Part shown: piece after piece, positions 18,489 to 26,991 of the stretch
Layout: every line of letters starts with the position of its first letter
How positions within the stretch are numbered: position 1 is the first letter of the stretch
Assembly (NCBI RefSeq): GCF_007993065.1
Contig: NZ_VOPL01000004.1
Location: 124,001 to 188,000 of the forward strand
DNA from: Paracoccus aurantiacus
GTDB lineage: Bacteria > Pseudomonadota > Alphaproteobacteria > Rhodobacterales > Rhodobacteraceae
Reading direction: 5' to 3'
DNA: 64,000 bases
The notes under the pieces: generated by a model
The model's input: the letters and a program-made list of their open reading frames with translations, nothing else
What the model was told of the DNA's origin: nothing
Databases searched by the model: none
Program-made: the position numbers and the translations under genes

Positions 18489-18836
18489 ATGACCGTTACA
18501 CTATATCACAATCCGCGCTGTTCGACCGCGCGCAATGTGCTGGCGGAAATTCGGGCGCGCGGGATCGAGCCAGAGGTGGTCGATTATCAGAAAACCCCAT
18601 TGTCGCGCGACATGCTGCGCACGCTTGCGAAGGATAGCGGGTTGGGGGTGCGCGGCCTGCTGCGGCAAAAGGAAACGCCTTATGACGAACTGGGCCTTCA
18701 CGATCCCGCGCTGAGCGACGATCAGCTGCTGGACGCGATCGAGGCGCATCCGATTCTGCTGAACCGTCCCATCGTTGCGGGGCCGAAGGGCACGCGGCTG
18801 GTCAGGCCGATGGCGGTGCTGGACGAGGTGCTTTGA
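18489..18836 (+). CDS. arsC: Arsenate reductase, glutaredoxin-coupled type
   Basis: The product has 115 residues of the ArsC/Spx thioredoxin fold. The active-site cysteine is Cys11 in HNPRCSTARN, and NRPIVAGPKGTRLVRP near the end holds the arginines that bind the oxyanion, as in E. coli ArsC. It reduces arsenate to arsenite using glutathione and glutaredoxin. No arsR, arsB or acr3 gene is next to it, so it may be a stand-alone housekeeping copy, or a related reductase of unclear substrate. It converges on the MscS gene, with three bases between them. Confidence 0.88.
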   Translation: MTVTLYHNPRCSTARNVLAEIRARGIEPEVVDYQKTPLSRDMLRTLAKDSGLGVRGLLRQKETPYDELGLHDPALSDDQLLDAIEAHPILLNRPIVAGPKGTRLVRPMAVLDEVL

Positions 18837-18839
18837 TCG

Positions 18840-20180
18840 CTATTCGCGCGGGGCGCTTTCGGACAGCAGGTTGCGCTCCCCCTCGTGCTTGCCTGCCTCC
18901 ACCATCTTGTCGAGCGCCTTGTCCGGCTTGATTTCAGACGGGGGAAGTTCTGGCGCGGGCTTCGGCTTCGGTTCCTCGACCGGTTCCGGCGCGGGGTGGG
19001 GGGGCGCTTCGTCGATCTGTTCCATGCGAACGCGGTAAATCGGCTCTGGCAGGCCATATCCCTCGGATTCCAGCATCTCCTTGACGATGCGGATCGCCTC
19101 GCCGCGTGCCTTGTTGAACTCTGCCCCGACCTGCGTGACCCAGCCCGAGAAGCGCATCACCACATTCGAATCACCGACATTATCCACCCAGACCGCAGGC
19201 GCGGGTGAAGTGAGAACGAAGTCCAGCGATTGCAGCGTCTTCAGGCCCAGCTCGCGCACGGCATTCAGGTCCGACCCGGCATCGACGCCCAGATCGAAAA
19301 TGAAGCGGCGTTCAGGATTGCGCGTGTAATTGGTGATGACCGCCTTGAAGACGGTCGCATTGGGAATGCGGATGTGGTTGCCGTCCAGTGACAGCAGGGT
19401 CGTCGCGCGGCTGGTCAGGCTGATGACGCGCCCGGTGCTGCCTTCGATCTCGACAAGGTCATTCGGGCGGAATGGCTGGCGCAGCGACAGCATGACCGAG
19501 GCAATGAAGTTTTCCACCGTGTCGCGCACCGCAAAGCCAAGCGCGATCCCGATGATCCCCGCAGCGCCAAGGAATGTCCCCAGCAGCGCCGTCGCGCCCA
19601 GAATATCCAGCGCCACGACAATGGCGGCGACCCAGAAACCCAGCCGGATCGCGGTGCGCAGGATTTCCGCGATGAACGGATTCGCGGCAATACGGTCCCA
19701 AGGCTGGCGCATGCGCGCGATCACATTGCCAAGCCAGCCGATCAGTGCTGCAACGACAAGCGCGACGGCCAGCAGGGGCAGAAACGCGACAAGCTGGAAA
19801 AGCCGGTCGCGGAAGCGTTGCGCGACCGGGGCCAGCCGTGCGCCGAGATCGGTATTCTCGCGCACATCGTTCTGGATTTCGACGACCCCGTCGACCCGAG
19901 AGACCAGCCGGTCCAGTCTTTCCTGCGCCGCGCCATCCAGAACCGTGCCGCCAAGCGTCACGATCCCGGCATCGACGCTGACCGTCACATCGGAATATCC
20001 GTCGAGGCCCGACAGAATATCCTCGATCCGCTCGCGGATCGCCTGATCAGTGCGCGCGTCGGGGGTGACGGCAATCGTGCCCTCGGGCTGGCCTGCGGTG
20101 TCCTGCGCGGCCAGCACAAGCGGCTGCAGGCAAAGCAGAGCGGCCAGCAGGACTGCAAACAGGCCGGGCGAAGGTTTCAC
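18840..20180 (-). CDS. Mechanosensitive channel of the MscS family with N-terminal BON domain
   Basis: The product has 446 residues. The start is GTG, overlapping the kdsA stop as GTGA. Order: signal peptide (about 1-24), a periplasmic BON domain (about 45-110, including DVTVSVDAGIVTLGG and RVDGVVEIQNDV), several membrane helices from about 125 on, then the MscS pore and vestibule (GIIGIALGFAVRDTVENF, and LRQPFRPNDLVEIEG). The C-terminal 50 residues are Pro/Glu/Lys rich. It would open under membrane tension to release solutes. It ends the kpsT-kpsE-kdsA transcript, a position unrelated to capsule making, unless it protects cells during envelope stress. Confidence 0.9.
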   Translation of the reverse strand: MKPSPGLFAVLLAALLCLQPLVLAAQDTAGQPEGTIAVTPDARTDQAIRERIEDILSGLDGYSDVTVSVDAGIVTLGGTVLDGAAQERLDRLVSRVDGVVEIQNDVRENTDLGARLAPVAQRFRDRLFQLVAFLPLLAVALVVAALIGWLGNVIARMRQPWDRIAANPFIAEILRTAIRLGFWVAAIVVALDILGATALLGTFLGAAGIIGIALGFAVRDTVENFIASVMLSLRQPFRPNDLVEIEGSTGRVISLTSRATTLLSLDGNHIRIPNATVFKAVITNYTRNPERRFIFDLGVDAGSDLNAVRELGLKTLQSLDFVLTSPAPAVWVDNVGDSNVVMRFSGWVTQVGAEFNKARGEAIRIVKEMLESEGYGLPEPIYRVRMEQIDEAPPHPAPEPVEEPKPKPAPELPPSEIKPDKALDKMVEAGKHEGERNLLSESAPRE

Positions 20181-21013
20181 GAAGGCATCACCGGGTCGGA
20201 TTTCGCCAGCGCGTCGAAGCGCATCAGGCTGGCCACAAGCGCGGGCATCTGGTCCAGATAGATCATGTTCGGCCCGTCTGACGGCGCGTTGTCGGGGTCC
20301 TGATGGGTTTCCATGAACACCCCCGCAACCCCAAGCGCCACCGCTGCCCGCGCCATGACCGGAGCGAATTCGCGCTGACCGCCTGACGACGCGCCCTGAC
20401 CGCCCGGCTGCGCCACCGCATGGGTGGCATCCATGATCACAGGATAGCCGGTCTGCGCCATGATCGGCAGCGACCGCATGTCGGTGACCAGCGTGTTATA
20501 ACCAAAGCTAACGCCACGCTCGGTCAGCAGGATCTTGTCGTTCCCGGTCGAGGCGACCTTTTCGGCGACGTTCGTCATGTCCCATGGTGCCAGAAACTGG
20601 CCCTTCTTGACGTTGACGACCGCGCCGCTTTCGCCCGCCGCAAGCAGTAGGTCTGTCTGCCGTGACAGAAATGCCGGGATCTGGATAACATCGACCACCG
20701 CGCCTGCCGCACGCGCCTGTTCGGGGTCGTGGATATCGGTCAGGATGGGGCAACCGATCCGGTCGCGCACGGTTTCCAGCATGCGCAGCCCTTCGTCGAT
20801 CCCAAGCCCGCGCTTTCCCTTCAGCGAAGTCCGGTTCGCCTTGTCATAGCTGGCTTTGAAGACATAGCCCGCGCCCGCATCGGCGCAGGCCTTGGCCATC
20901 ACTTCGGCGATCATCAGGGCGTGGTCCAGCGTTTCCAGCTGGCAGGGGCCGGCGATGATGGTCAGCGGCAGATCGTTGCCGCAGGTGAGGTTGCCGATCT
21001 GGACATGCTTCAT
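20177..21013 (-). CDS. kdsA: 3-deoxy-8-phosphooctulonate synthase (KDO-8-P synthase)
   Basis: The product has 278 residues, full length. It condenses phosphoenolpyruvate with arabinose-5-phosphate to give KDO-8-phosphate, for the LPS core and, in many bacteria, the KDO linker of capsules. Motifs: IAGPCQLET, YVFKASYDKANRTS, GCPILTDIHD, NVKKGQFLAPWDM, and DATHAVAQPGGQGASSGGQREF. The start ATG overlaps the stop of the KpsE-like gene as ATGA. Its place in a capsule-export operon supports a role in making KDO for surface polysaccharide. Confidence 0.97.
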   Translation of the reverse strand: MKHVQIGNLTCGNDLPLTIIAGPCQLETLDHALMIAEVMAKACADAGAGYVFKASYDKANRTSLKGKRGLGIDEGLRMLETVRDRIGCPILTDIHDPEQARAAGAVVDVIQIPAFLSRQTDLLLAAGESGAVVNVKKGQFLAPWDMTNVAEKVASTGNDKILLTERGVSFGYNTLVTDMRSLPIMAQTGYPVIMDATHAVAQPGGQGASSGGQREFAPVMARAAVALGVAGVFMETHQDPDNAPSDGPNMIYLDQMPALVASLMRFDALAKSDPVMPS

Positions 21014-22686
21014 GTGGATACCTGTTCGCGCAGAATGGACGCCGTCAGCGACAGCATCAGATAAATCCCCATGAATATAAGGAAAGCGACAATCGTGTTC
21101 GAGAGGGCTTTGGGATAGGTCGCACTTTGCGGCGGCACAGGGGCGACAGAGAGCGACAGGTAACGAACCTGCTTATTCGCCTCGATCCGCGACATTTCAA
21201 GCTGTTCAGCCGCCGAAGCAAGAAGCGCCTGACGGGTCTGGAGGTCGGCTTCGGCAATGCGCAGCTCGCCCGTCACCTGCGCCAGCGAGTCGCGCCCGTC
21301 GGCGCCTTCGGTCAGTTCGGCACGGCGTGCGGTAATCATTTCCTGCAGGCGCTGGATGTCGCCGCGCACACCAGCCACGCGGCTGGCATTCGGGTTGCTG
21401 TTCGACATCAGCTGCGCCAGCTCCAGTTCCTTGTTGGTCAGCTCGGTCTGCATATGCGTAATCTGGCTCATCACAAGGCCGCTTTCCGATGCCGGGTCAA
21501 GAATGCCCAGGCGTTGCTGCAGCGCCTGAACGGCCGCCTGCGCCTCCCGGACGCGGGTTTCGGAATCGGTATAGGTCTGCTGCGCGCCGGCCATCTGATC
21601 GGTTCGCACCCGAGAGGTCATGTCGTCGACCATCCCTTCGGCATAACGGATGAGCGCGCGCGAAAACTCCTCGCTCAGTACGGGATCGGGGGCGACGACC
21701 TGCATGTTCAGAACGCCCTCGGTCGGATCATATCCCACCGTCACCATGTTCTTGTAGGTCTTGTAGGCGGCGTCATCCGTGGCATCGGCATCAAGACGCA
21801 GCAGTGGATCAAGCGACGGGTCCTGGAACGCCCGCTTGAACCCGACCTCTTCATCAAGGCGCAGCATGGCGTTTTTCGAGGTCAGATAGCTTTGCACCGC
21901 AACCGAATCCGGGTTCAGCTGGATGCCGCTGAGGATAGAGTTGCCGCTGGCGACCATGGCCGTATCGGCCTGCTGGATCATGAATTGCGATTCGGTTTCA
22001 TAAAGCGGGGTCGCCAGGCGGAAATAATACCATCCCGCGATGATCGTCGGCAGCACCACCAGAAGGGCAAGACGGAAGGCCAGCCAGAATTGCCGGACGC
22101 GTCGCCGCCGTGCAATGTCCCGCTGGATGCGATAGATTTCTGCCGCGCGCTTTTCCTCGGTCAGTGCCTCGCGCGAGGGCAGATCGCGGTCTTTCGTGTC
22201 GGCGGGGATCTGCGCCGGCGCGATCTGACCGATGGGCGTGGCGCGCTGCGGCGTGGCCGGAGCGCGAAGAACCGCGATCTGATTTCCGGGGCTGGCAGCA
22301 CCGGATGCGCCGGCCGGGTTTGCCGCGTCGCGACCGGCACTGGCGACCAGTTGCGCAAGTGACGAACGATGGAAGGGGTCGATGCCGCGATCACGCAGCA
22401 AGACGACCGCTTCCTCGTCGCTTTCGGTGTCGATGCCGTGCATGGCGGCAATACGCCGGGCGAGACGAAGCTGACGTGCAGTCAATTCCTCGCGCTTGAC
22501 CTCCACGATCCGCTCGGCGAGGGAATGGTTCGCGGGGCCGCCTGCGACATTGCCAGCGGTGCTGTTCGTGTCCGCTGCATCTGGTTGCCCGCCGGGACGC
22601 GCGGTCTGTGCATCCGCGTCCTGTCCGGCTGCATTGGCGCGGCGGCGCTTGGTATGATAGATACGAACCTTAGGCGGTATAGTCAT
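21010..22686 (-). CDS. Capsule polysaccharide export inner-membrane protein, KpsE-like
   Basis: The product has 558 residues. ATG 22686 was chosen; it overlaps the end of the KpsT-like gene by 17 bases. A disordered, charged N-terminal region of about 190 residues (Ala, Gly, Pro rich) precedes a membrane helix near 203-222, followed by the conserved RLATPLYETESQFMIQ and a long periplasmic coiled coil (about 350-490), and a second helix near the C-terminus. This is the KpsE/polysaccharide co-polymerase layout, with an unusually long N-terminal extension; E. coli KpsE is about 382 residues. It should span the periplasm during capsule export. Confidence 0.88.
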   Translation of the reverse strand: MTIPPKVRIYHTKRRRANAAGQDADAQTARPGGQPDAADTNSTAGNVAGGPANHSLAERIVEVKREELTARQLRLARRIAAMHGIDTESDEEAVVLLRDRGIDPFHRSSLAQLVASAGRDAANPAGASGAASPGNQIAVLRAPATPQRATPIGQIAPAQIPADTKDRDLPSREALTEEKRAAEIYRIQRDIARRRRVRQFWLAFRLALLVVLPTIIAGWYYFRLATPLYETESQFMIQQADTAMVASGNSILSGIQLNPDSVAVQSYLTSKNAMLRLDEEVGFKRAFQDPSLDPLLRLDADATDDAAYKTYKNMVTVGYDPTEGVLNMQVVAPDPVLSEEFSRALIRYAEGMVDDMTSRVRTDQMAGAQQTYTDSETRVREAQAAVQALQQRLGILDPASESGLVMSQITHMQTELTNKELELAQLMSNSNPNASRVAGVRGDIQRLQEMITARRAELTEGADGRDSLAQVTGELRIAEADLQTRQALLASAAEQLEMSRIEANKQVRYLSLSVAPVPPQSATYPKALSNTIVAFLIFMGIYLMLSLTASILREQVST

Positions 22687-23323
22687 AATATTGCTTCGCT
22701 TCGTCCAGCGTTTCGAACATATAAAGCTTCCCGTCCCGCAGGACGGCCGCCTCTCGACAGAATTTTTCAAGAATTTCGGGTTGGTGAGAAACCATGATGA
22801 CGGTCGATTTTTTCAGCCGCTCTGTCAGAACCTGCCCGGCCTTGCGGTTGAATTCGACATCGGTCGCGTTCGGCATCCCCTCGTCGATCAGGTAGATATC
22901 GAATTCCAGCGACAGAAGCAGAGAAAAGACGAAGCGCTGCCGCATTCCGGCCGAATAGGTGCCTACGGGCATGTCGAAATATTCGTCGATATCGGTCAGC
23001 CAGCGCGTGAATGCCGCAACATAGTCCGGGTCGAGGCCATAGATCCGAGCGATGAAGCGCGCGTTTTCGTTCGCGCTGTGCTTCGACACGACGCCGCCCA
23101 TGAAACCGAGCGGGAAAGAAATGCGCGCGTCGCGCCGGATCGTGCCTTCGTCCGGCTTTTCCAATCCGCACATCATATTGATGATCGTGGTCTTGCCGGT
23201 GCCGTTCGGTGCAAGGATGCCAAGCGATCGACCAAGTTCAACCCGGAACGATGCCCGGTCCAGGATCACCTTGCGCTGTGTCCCGGTCCAGAAGGATTTC
23301 GAGACATTATCGAATTCCAGCAT
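22670..23323 (-). CDS. Capsular polysaccharide ABC exporter ATP-binding protein, KpsT-like
   Basis: The product has 217 residues. Walker A is APNGTGKTT, the signature reads TYSAGMRQR, and Walker B is YLIDEGMP, the KpsT form (many ABC proteins have LLDEPT or similar). This is the ATPase of the KpsMT exporter that moves capsule chains with a KDO linker across the inner membrane. The matching KpsM permease is not adjacent: the gene upstream in this direction is a divergent uracil-DNA glycosylase. It leads the kpsT-kpsE-kdsA-mscS run. Transcription would start in the 184-base gap at 23324-23507. Confidence 0.92.
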   Translation of the reverse strand: MLEFDNVSKSFWTGTQRKVILDRASFRVELGRSLGILAPNGTGKTTIINMMCGLEKPDEGTIRRDARISFPLGFMGGVVSKHSANENARFIARIYGLDPDYVAAFTRWLTDIDEYFDMPVGTYSAGMRQRFVFSLLLSLEFDIYLIDEGMPNATDVEFNRKAGQVLTERLKKSTVIMVSHQPEILEKFCREAAVLRDGKLYMFETLDEAKQYYDYTA

Positions 23324-23507
23324 CCACTACGTCCATAACAAGCACCGGCCCGGCGGCGAAGTCGCCCGGCCCGGTGCCGAAAATAGGCAGCGGTCCGCGC
23401 GAAGTCCATCTATCCGTGCATTGATGGTTGAGGAAGTGTGAAGATTGCGGTGCATTTTTGCGCAAGGCGGGCTTTTTGTCGCGCGGTGCGCGTCCTATCT
23501 TGCGGCC

Positions 23508-24107
23508 ATGCCTCACATGACGCGGATGATGACCGAGATTTCCGGCTGCCGGCTTTGCGCAGATCGTTTCGCCGCGACAGCGACGGCCCATATGCCGCGG
23601 CCGGTCGTATGGTTTCGGCCCTCGGCCCGTATTCTGGTCGTCGGCCAGGCGCCCGGCGCACGCGTCCATGCCAGCGGCAAGCCTTTCGACGATGCGTCGG
23701 GGCAGCGGCTGCGCGACTGGATGGGGATCACGCCCGAGGTTTTCTATGACCGCGACCGCATCGCCATTGTGCCCATGGCCTTCTGTTTTCCGGGATATGA
23801 CAAGAACGGTGCCGATCTGCCGCCGCCCCCGATCTGCGCGGCGACGTGGCGCGCCCGCGTGATGGAGGCGTTGAACCCGCGTCTGACCCTGCTGATCGGG
23901 GCATATGCGCAACGCTGGCATCTGGGGGCGCGGGGCAGCGTGCGCGACACTGTCGCACGCTGGCGCGATCATGCGCCCGACGTCTTTCCCTTGCCTCATC
24001 CGTCCTGGCGCAATACCGGATGGCTGAAGCGCAACGACTGGTTTGCGGACGAGCTGCTGCCGGTCCTGCGCGAACGACTGCACGAGGTGCTGAATGACCC
24101 CGCTTGA
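23508..24107 (+). CDS. Uracil-DNA glycosylase family protein, probable Fe-S type
   Basis: The product has 199 residues with ATG 23508 (MPHMTRMMTEISG) chosen; a start 21 codons upstream lacks conservation. Features are a Cys-x2-Cys in GCRLCADRF, the GQAPGARVHASGKPFDDASG motif near residues 47-66 in the place of the family's water-activating loop, a second cysteine pair spaced by 16 residues (FCFPGY...PPICA), and a late PLPHPSWRNTGW with the catalytic His. Four such cysteines match family 4/5 enzymes with a 4Fe-4S cluster. It would remove uracil, or related damage, from DNA. It overlaps the next gene by 14 bases. Confidence 0.88.
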   Translation: MPHMTRMMTEISGCRLCADRFAATATAHMPRPVVWFRPSARILVVGQAPGARVHASGKPFDDASGQRLRDWMGITPEVFYDRDRIAIVPMAFCFPGYDKNGADLPPPPICAATWRARVMEALNPRLTLLIGAYAQRWHLGARGSVRDTVARWRDHAPDVFPLPHPSWRNTGWLKRNDWFADELLPVLRERLHEVLNDPA

Positions 24108-24867
24108 CGCGCTGTGCGAGACGCCGTTTCACGAACTGCCCGATACGGCGCGCGCGCGCGTGCTGAACCGGCTTGCCGATACAGAGCTTTTCGTCGCGCT
24201 CGAATCCGATCCGGTGGGCGACCGCGCAAAGCTCAGGCTGTTCGATCTGCCGGACGGCAAACTCGCCATTGCTGCCGATCTGGAAGAGCGGCTGGCGGGG
24301 TTCTTCGATGCGCCGACCGGGCATATCGCCATGCCGGGCAGGGTGCTTGCCGCGATGCTCGCGGCCGAGGACGTCACGCTGATGGTCAATCCGGGTGCCG
24401 GTTCGGAAATGCTGCTCGGGCCCGGCACGCTTGGCTGGCTGGCCGATGCGCTGAGCGCGCGCCCGGCTGAAGAACAGGCCGGCCACGCCCGCCTTTTCCC
24501 GCCATCGCAGGAGATGGTGGCCCGTCTGGCAGAGCCGGTCGCAACGCGCTTGCAGGATATGTCGGGGCTGCTGACCGGGGCGGCGCTGGTGGCGGCAGAG
24601 TGGTCAGATGGTTCAAAGGGTCATCTGCTTGTCATCGAGGGCGCTGACGATGATCGCCGCCCGGTCATCGCCAAGGCAATGGCCGAGCTGTTTGCCTTTC
24701 TGCCGCCGTTGCCGCAGACCTGCGACGTGACTTTTGACCTACCCTTGCCGGCAGGCGCGCTTGTGCTGCGCCCGGAACCGCCCGCTGCAGACAACACCCC
24801 GGACAGCACAGGCGGCCCGAAAGCGCCCGGCAGTGATCCCGACAAGCCGCCGATCCTGCGTTTCTAA
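24094..24867 (+). CDS. SseB family protein
   Basis: The product has 257 residues. The N-terminal part (about 1-140) matches SseB domain style: TELFVALES, a DGKLAIAADLEERLAGF segment and a GAGSEMLLGP turn. The C-terminal 30 residues are Pro/Asp rich and disordered. SseB-like proteins are known from type III secretion regulation and enhanced serine sensitivity, but stand-alone copies have no clear role. It is co-transcribed with the glycosylase gene (14-base overlap). Its stop overlaps the convergent ghrA-like stop by four bases. Confidence 0.8.
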   Translation: MTPLDALCETPFHELPDTARARVLNRLADTELFVALESDPVGDRAKLRLFDLPDGKLAIAADLEERLAGFFDAPTGHIAMPGRVLAAMLAAEDVTLMVNPGAGSEMLLGPGTLGWLADALSARPAEEQAGHARLFPPSQEMVARLAEPVATRLQDMSGLLTGAALVAAEWSDGSKGHLLVIEGADDDRRPVIAKAMAELFAFLPPLPQTCDVTFDLPLPAGALVLRPEPPAADNTPDSTGGPKAPGSDPDKPPILRF

Positions 24868-25766
24868 TAGCCCTTCTCGCGGTCGACCAGAAACAGGGGT
24901 TTCTCGCCCCGCATGGCGCGGCGCAGGTTTTCGGCCACGACCTGCGCTGCCGTCTCGACCCGTGTCTCCGACGCGATATGCGGTGTTACGGTCACGGCGG
25001 GATGGGCCCAGTAGGGATGCGCCGGCGGCAGTGGCTCAACACGGAAAACGTCCAGCACGGCGTGGCGCAGATGCCCGCTGTCGAGCGCCGCAATCAAGTC
25101 CTCATCGACGATGAGGGTTCCGCGACCCGGATTGATGATCGTCGCGCCTTCCGGCAGCAAGGACAGCGCATGCGCGTCGATCATGTCTCGGGTCGCAGGG
25201 GTGTCGGGCAGCAGCGTGACGAGGATCTCGGCGCGCCGCAGCGCATCTTCTATCGCGTTGCCCGGATAGGCCGCGATCCCCTCGGTGCCACGGCCCGACG
25301 CCGACCATGTCGCCACATCGAAGCCAAGCGCCTTCAACGCGCGCGCGACCGCCATGCCAAGGGCGCCCGCGCCCAGAACGGTGACGCGCCGTGCATGTGC
25401 AAGCGGCGGCACGGTTCCGTTTCGCCAGATTCCGTCCTGCGCGTAATTGTCCATCCCCAGATGCGCGCGCATGACCCAGCCGGTGCAGTAATCGGTCATC
25501 CCCTGCGCCAGCCCCGGATCGACCATGCGCGCAAGGGGCTGCGTCAGCGTCGGATTGCTGACGATCCGTTCGACGCCGGCCCACAGGCTTTGCACCAGAC
25601 GGGCGTTGCGATACGGGGTGAAATCCTCGATTCCGCTGCCCGGTGCATAGATAATCGCGTCAACGCTTTCGGCCGGGGCGTCGCGCACGAATTGCGCTTC
25701 CGGGCAGGCGGCCTCAAGCGCCGGTTGCCAGCGTGCCCAGTCGGGTGCAGAGAACAGAACGCGCAT
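24864..25766 (-). CDS. ghrA: Glyoxylate/hydroxypyruvate reductase A-like dehydrogenase
   Basis: The product has 300 residues. It belongs to the D-2-hydroxyacid dehydrogenases. The NAD(P)-binding motif is LGAGALGMAVARAL near residues 139-152, the next signature is LVTLLPDTPATRDMID, then INPGRGTLIVDEDLI, and the catalytic His is in a HPAVTVTPHIASET block near the end. The N-terminal half is divergent, as usual for GhrA. It probably reduces glyoxylate and hydroxypyruvate with NADPH. ATG 25766 was chosen over a start 12 codons upstream. It is followed by sseB on the opposite strand, with stop codons sharing bases. Confidence 0.9.
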   Translation of the reverse strand: MRVLFSAPDWARWQPALEAACPEAQFVRDAPAESVDAIIYAPGSGIEDFTPYRNARLVQSLWAGVERIVSNPTLTQPLARMVDPGLAQGMTDYCTGWVMRAHLGMDNYAQDGIWRNGTVPPLAHARRVTVLGAGALGMAVARALKALGFDVATWSASGRGTEGIAAYPGNAIEDALRRAEILVTLLPDTPATRDMIDAHALSLLPEGATIINPGRGTLIVDEDLIAALDSGHLRHAVLDVFRVEPLPPAHPYWAHPAVTVTPHIASETRVETAAQVVAENLRRAMRGEKPLFLVDREKGY

Positions 25767-25815
25767 GATTCCTCCATCCGGCTGCGGACCGACGCGGGCC
25801 ACAAGCGACGACTAG

Positions 25816-25851
25816 CGCCGGAACAGGGGGAAGGGAAAGCCCGTTCTGGCG
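25816..25851 (-). terminator. Hairpin directly after rodA, no U-tract
   Basis: A 12-bp stem with one bulged A and one G-T pair (25816-25828 with 25840-25851) begins right after the rodA stop. No T-run follows on the minus strand, so it may protect the mRNA 3' end or pause polymerase rather than act as a classic terminator. Confidence 0.45.
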
Positions 25852-26991
25852 TCAGCGCGGCCGGTGCACATGGGCTGACTGGACCATGCCGAATGCCATG
25901 AACAGGATCATCATGGCTGTTCCGCCATAGCTGACAAGCGGCAGCGGCACGCCCACGACCGGAAGCAGCCCCATCACCATTCCCATATTGATCGAAAAGA
26001 ACAGGAAGAACGTTCCGGCGATCCCGATGGTCAGCAGGCTGGCGAAGCGGTCGCGATTGGTCAGCGCCGAATACATGCAGAACCCGATGATAAGCGCGTA
26101 AAGGACCAGCAGGGAACTGGCACCGACGAAGCCAAACTGTTCGGCAAGCGAGGTGAAAATGAAGTCGGTGTGCTTCTCTGGCAGGAAGTCGCCGCGCGAC
26201 TGCGTCCCCTCCATGAAGCCGCGGCCCGACCAGCCGCCAGAACCGAGCGCGATCTGCGCCTGCGTGATGTTGTATCCGGCACCAAGCGGATCGGTCGACG
26301 GGTCAAGAAACGTGTCGATGCGCCGGAACTGGTAATCATGCAGCAATTGCCAGGGCGTGCCGCGGCTTTCCAGCACCGTCCAGACCAGCCCGACGCCCGC
26401 TGCGATCACGGCGCCGAAATACCACAGGCTGACACCGGCTGCGAACATCACGATGCCGCCGCCCATCAGCAGCAGAAGCGAGGTGCCAAGGTCGGGCTGT
26501 TGCAGCACGAGCGCCGTGGGCAGCAGGATCAGCAGAACCGGGATCAGAACCCAGACCGGATGCGAGATCTTGCTGATGTCGAGCCAGCCATAATAGGCCG
26601 CAAGCATCAGGACGAGCGCGACCTTCATCAGTTCGGACGGCTGCAGCATGACCGGCCCAAGATCCAGCCAGCGCTGCGCGCCCATCCCCTCATGCCCGAT
26701 CAGGTCAACGGCCAGCAGAAGCAGGACGCAGATCACATAGGCAAATACCGAAATGCCGCGCCAGAACCAGATCGGAACGAAGCCAAGCGCGATCATCAGG
26801 ACCATGCCGACGGCAAAGCGTTCCATCTGGGGGCGCGCCCAGGTGTCGATGTCACCGCCGGCAACCGAATAGAGCATCAGGAACCCGGTCGAGGCGACAG
26901 CGGCCAGCAGGAAGACCAGCGGCCAGTTCAGCGAAAGAAACTTGCGAATTCCGCGCGGTGTCTCGGCGACCTTATAGTCGAGATAGCTCAT
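25852..26991 (-). CDS. rodA: Rod shape-determining protein RodA, peptidoglycan glycosyltransferase
   Basis: The product has 379 residues with about ten membrane helices. SEDS signatures are visible: KTDFIFTSLAEQFGFVG in the characteristic loop, QSRGDFLPE just before it, and VGVPLPLVSYGGTAM near the end. RodA polymerises glycan strands for cell elongation and pairs with PBP2. The start ATG overlaps the mrdA stop as ATGA. It closes the mreB-mreC-mreD-mrdA-rodA run; the end of the operon is marked by a hairpin at 25816. Confidence 0.96.
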   Translation of the reverse strand: MSYLDYKVAETPRGIRKFLSLNWPLVFLLAAVASTGFLMLYSVAGGDIDTWARPQMERFAVGMVLMIALGFVPIWFWRGISVFAYVICVLLLLAVDLIGHEGMGAQRWLDLGPVMLQPSELMKVALVLMLAAYYGWLDISKISHPVWVLIPVLLILLPTALVLQQPDLGTSLLLLMGGGIVMFAAGVSLWYFGAVIAAGVGLVWTVLESRGTPWQLLHDYQFRRIDTFLDPSTDPLGAGYNITQAQIALGSGGWSGRGFMEGTQSRGDFLPEKHTDFIFTSLAEQFGFVGASSLLVLYALIIGFCMYSALTNRDRFASLLTIGIAGTFFLFFSINMGMVMGLLPVVGVPLPLVSYGGTAMMILFMAFGMVQSAHVHRPR

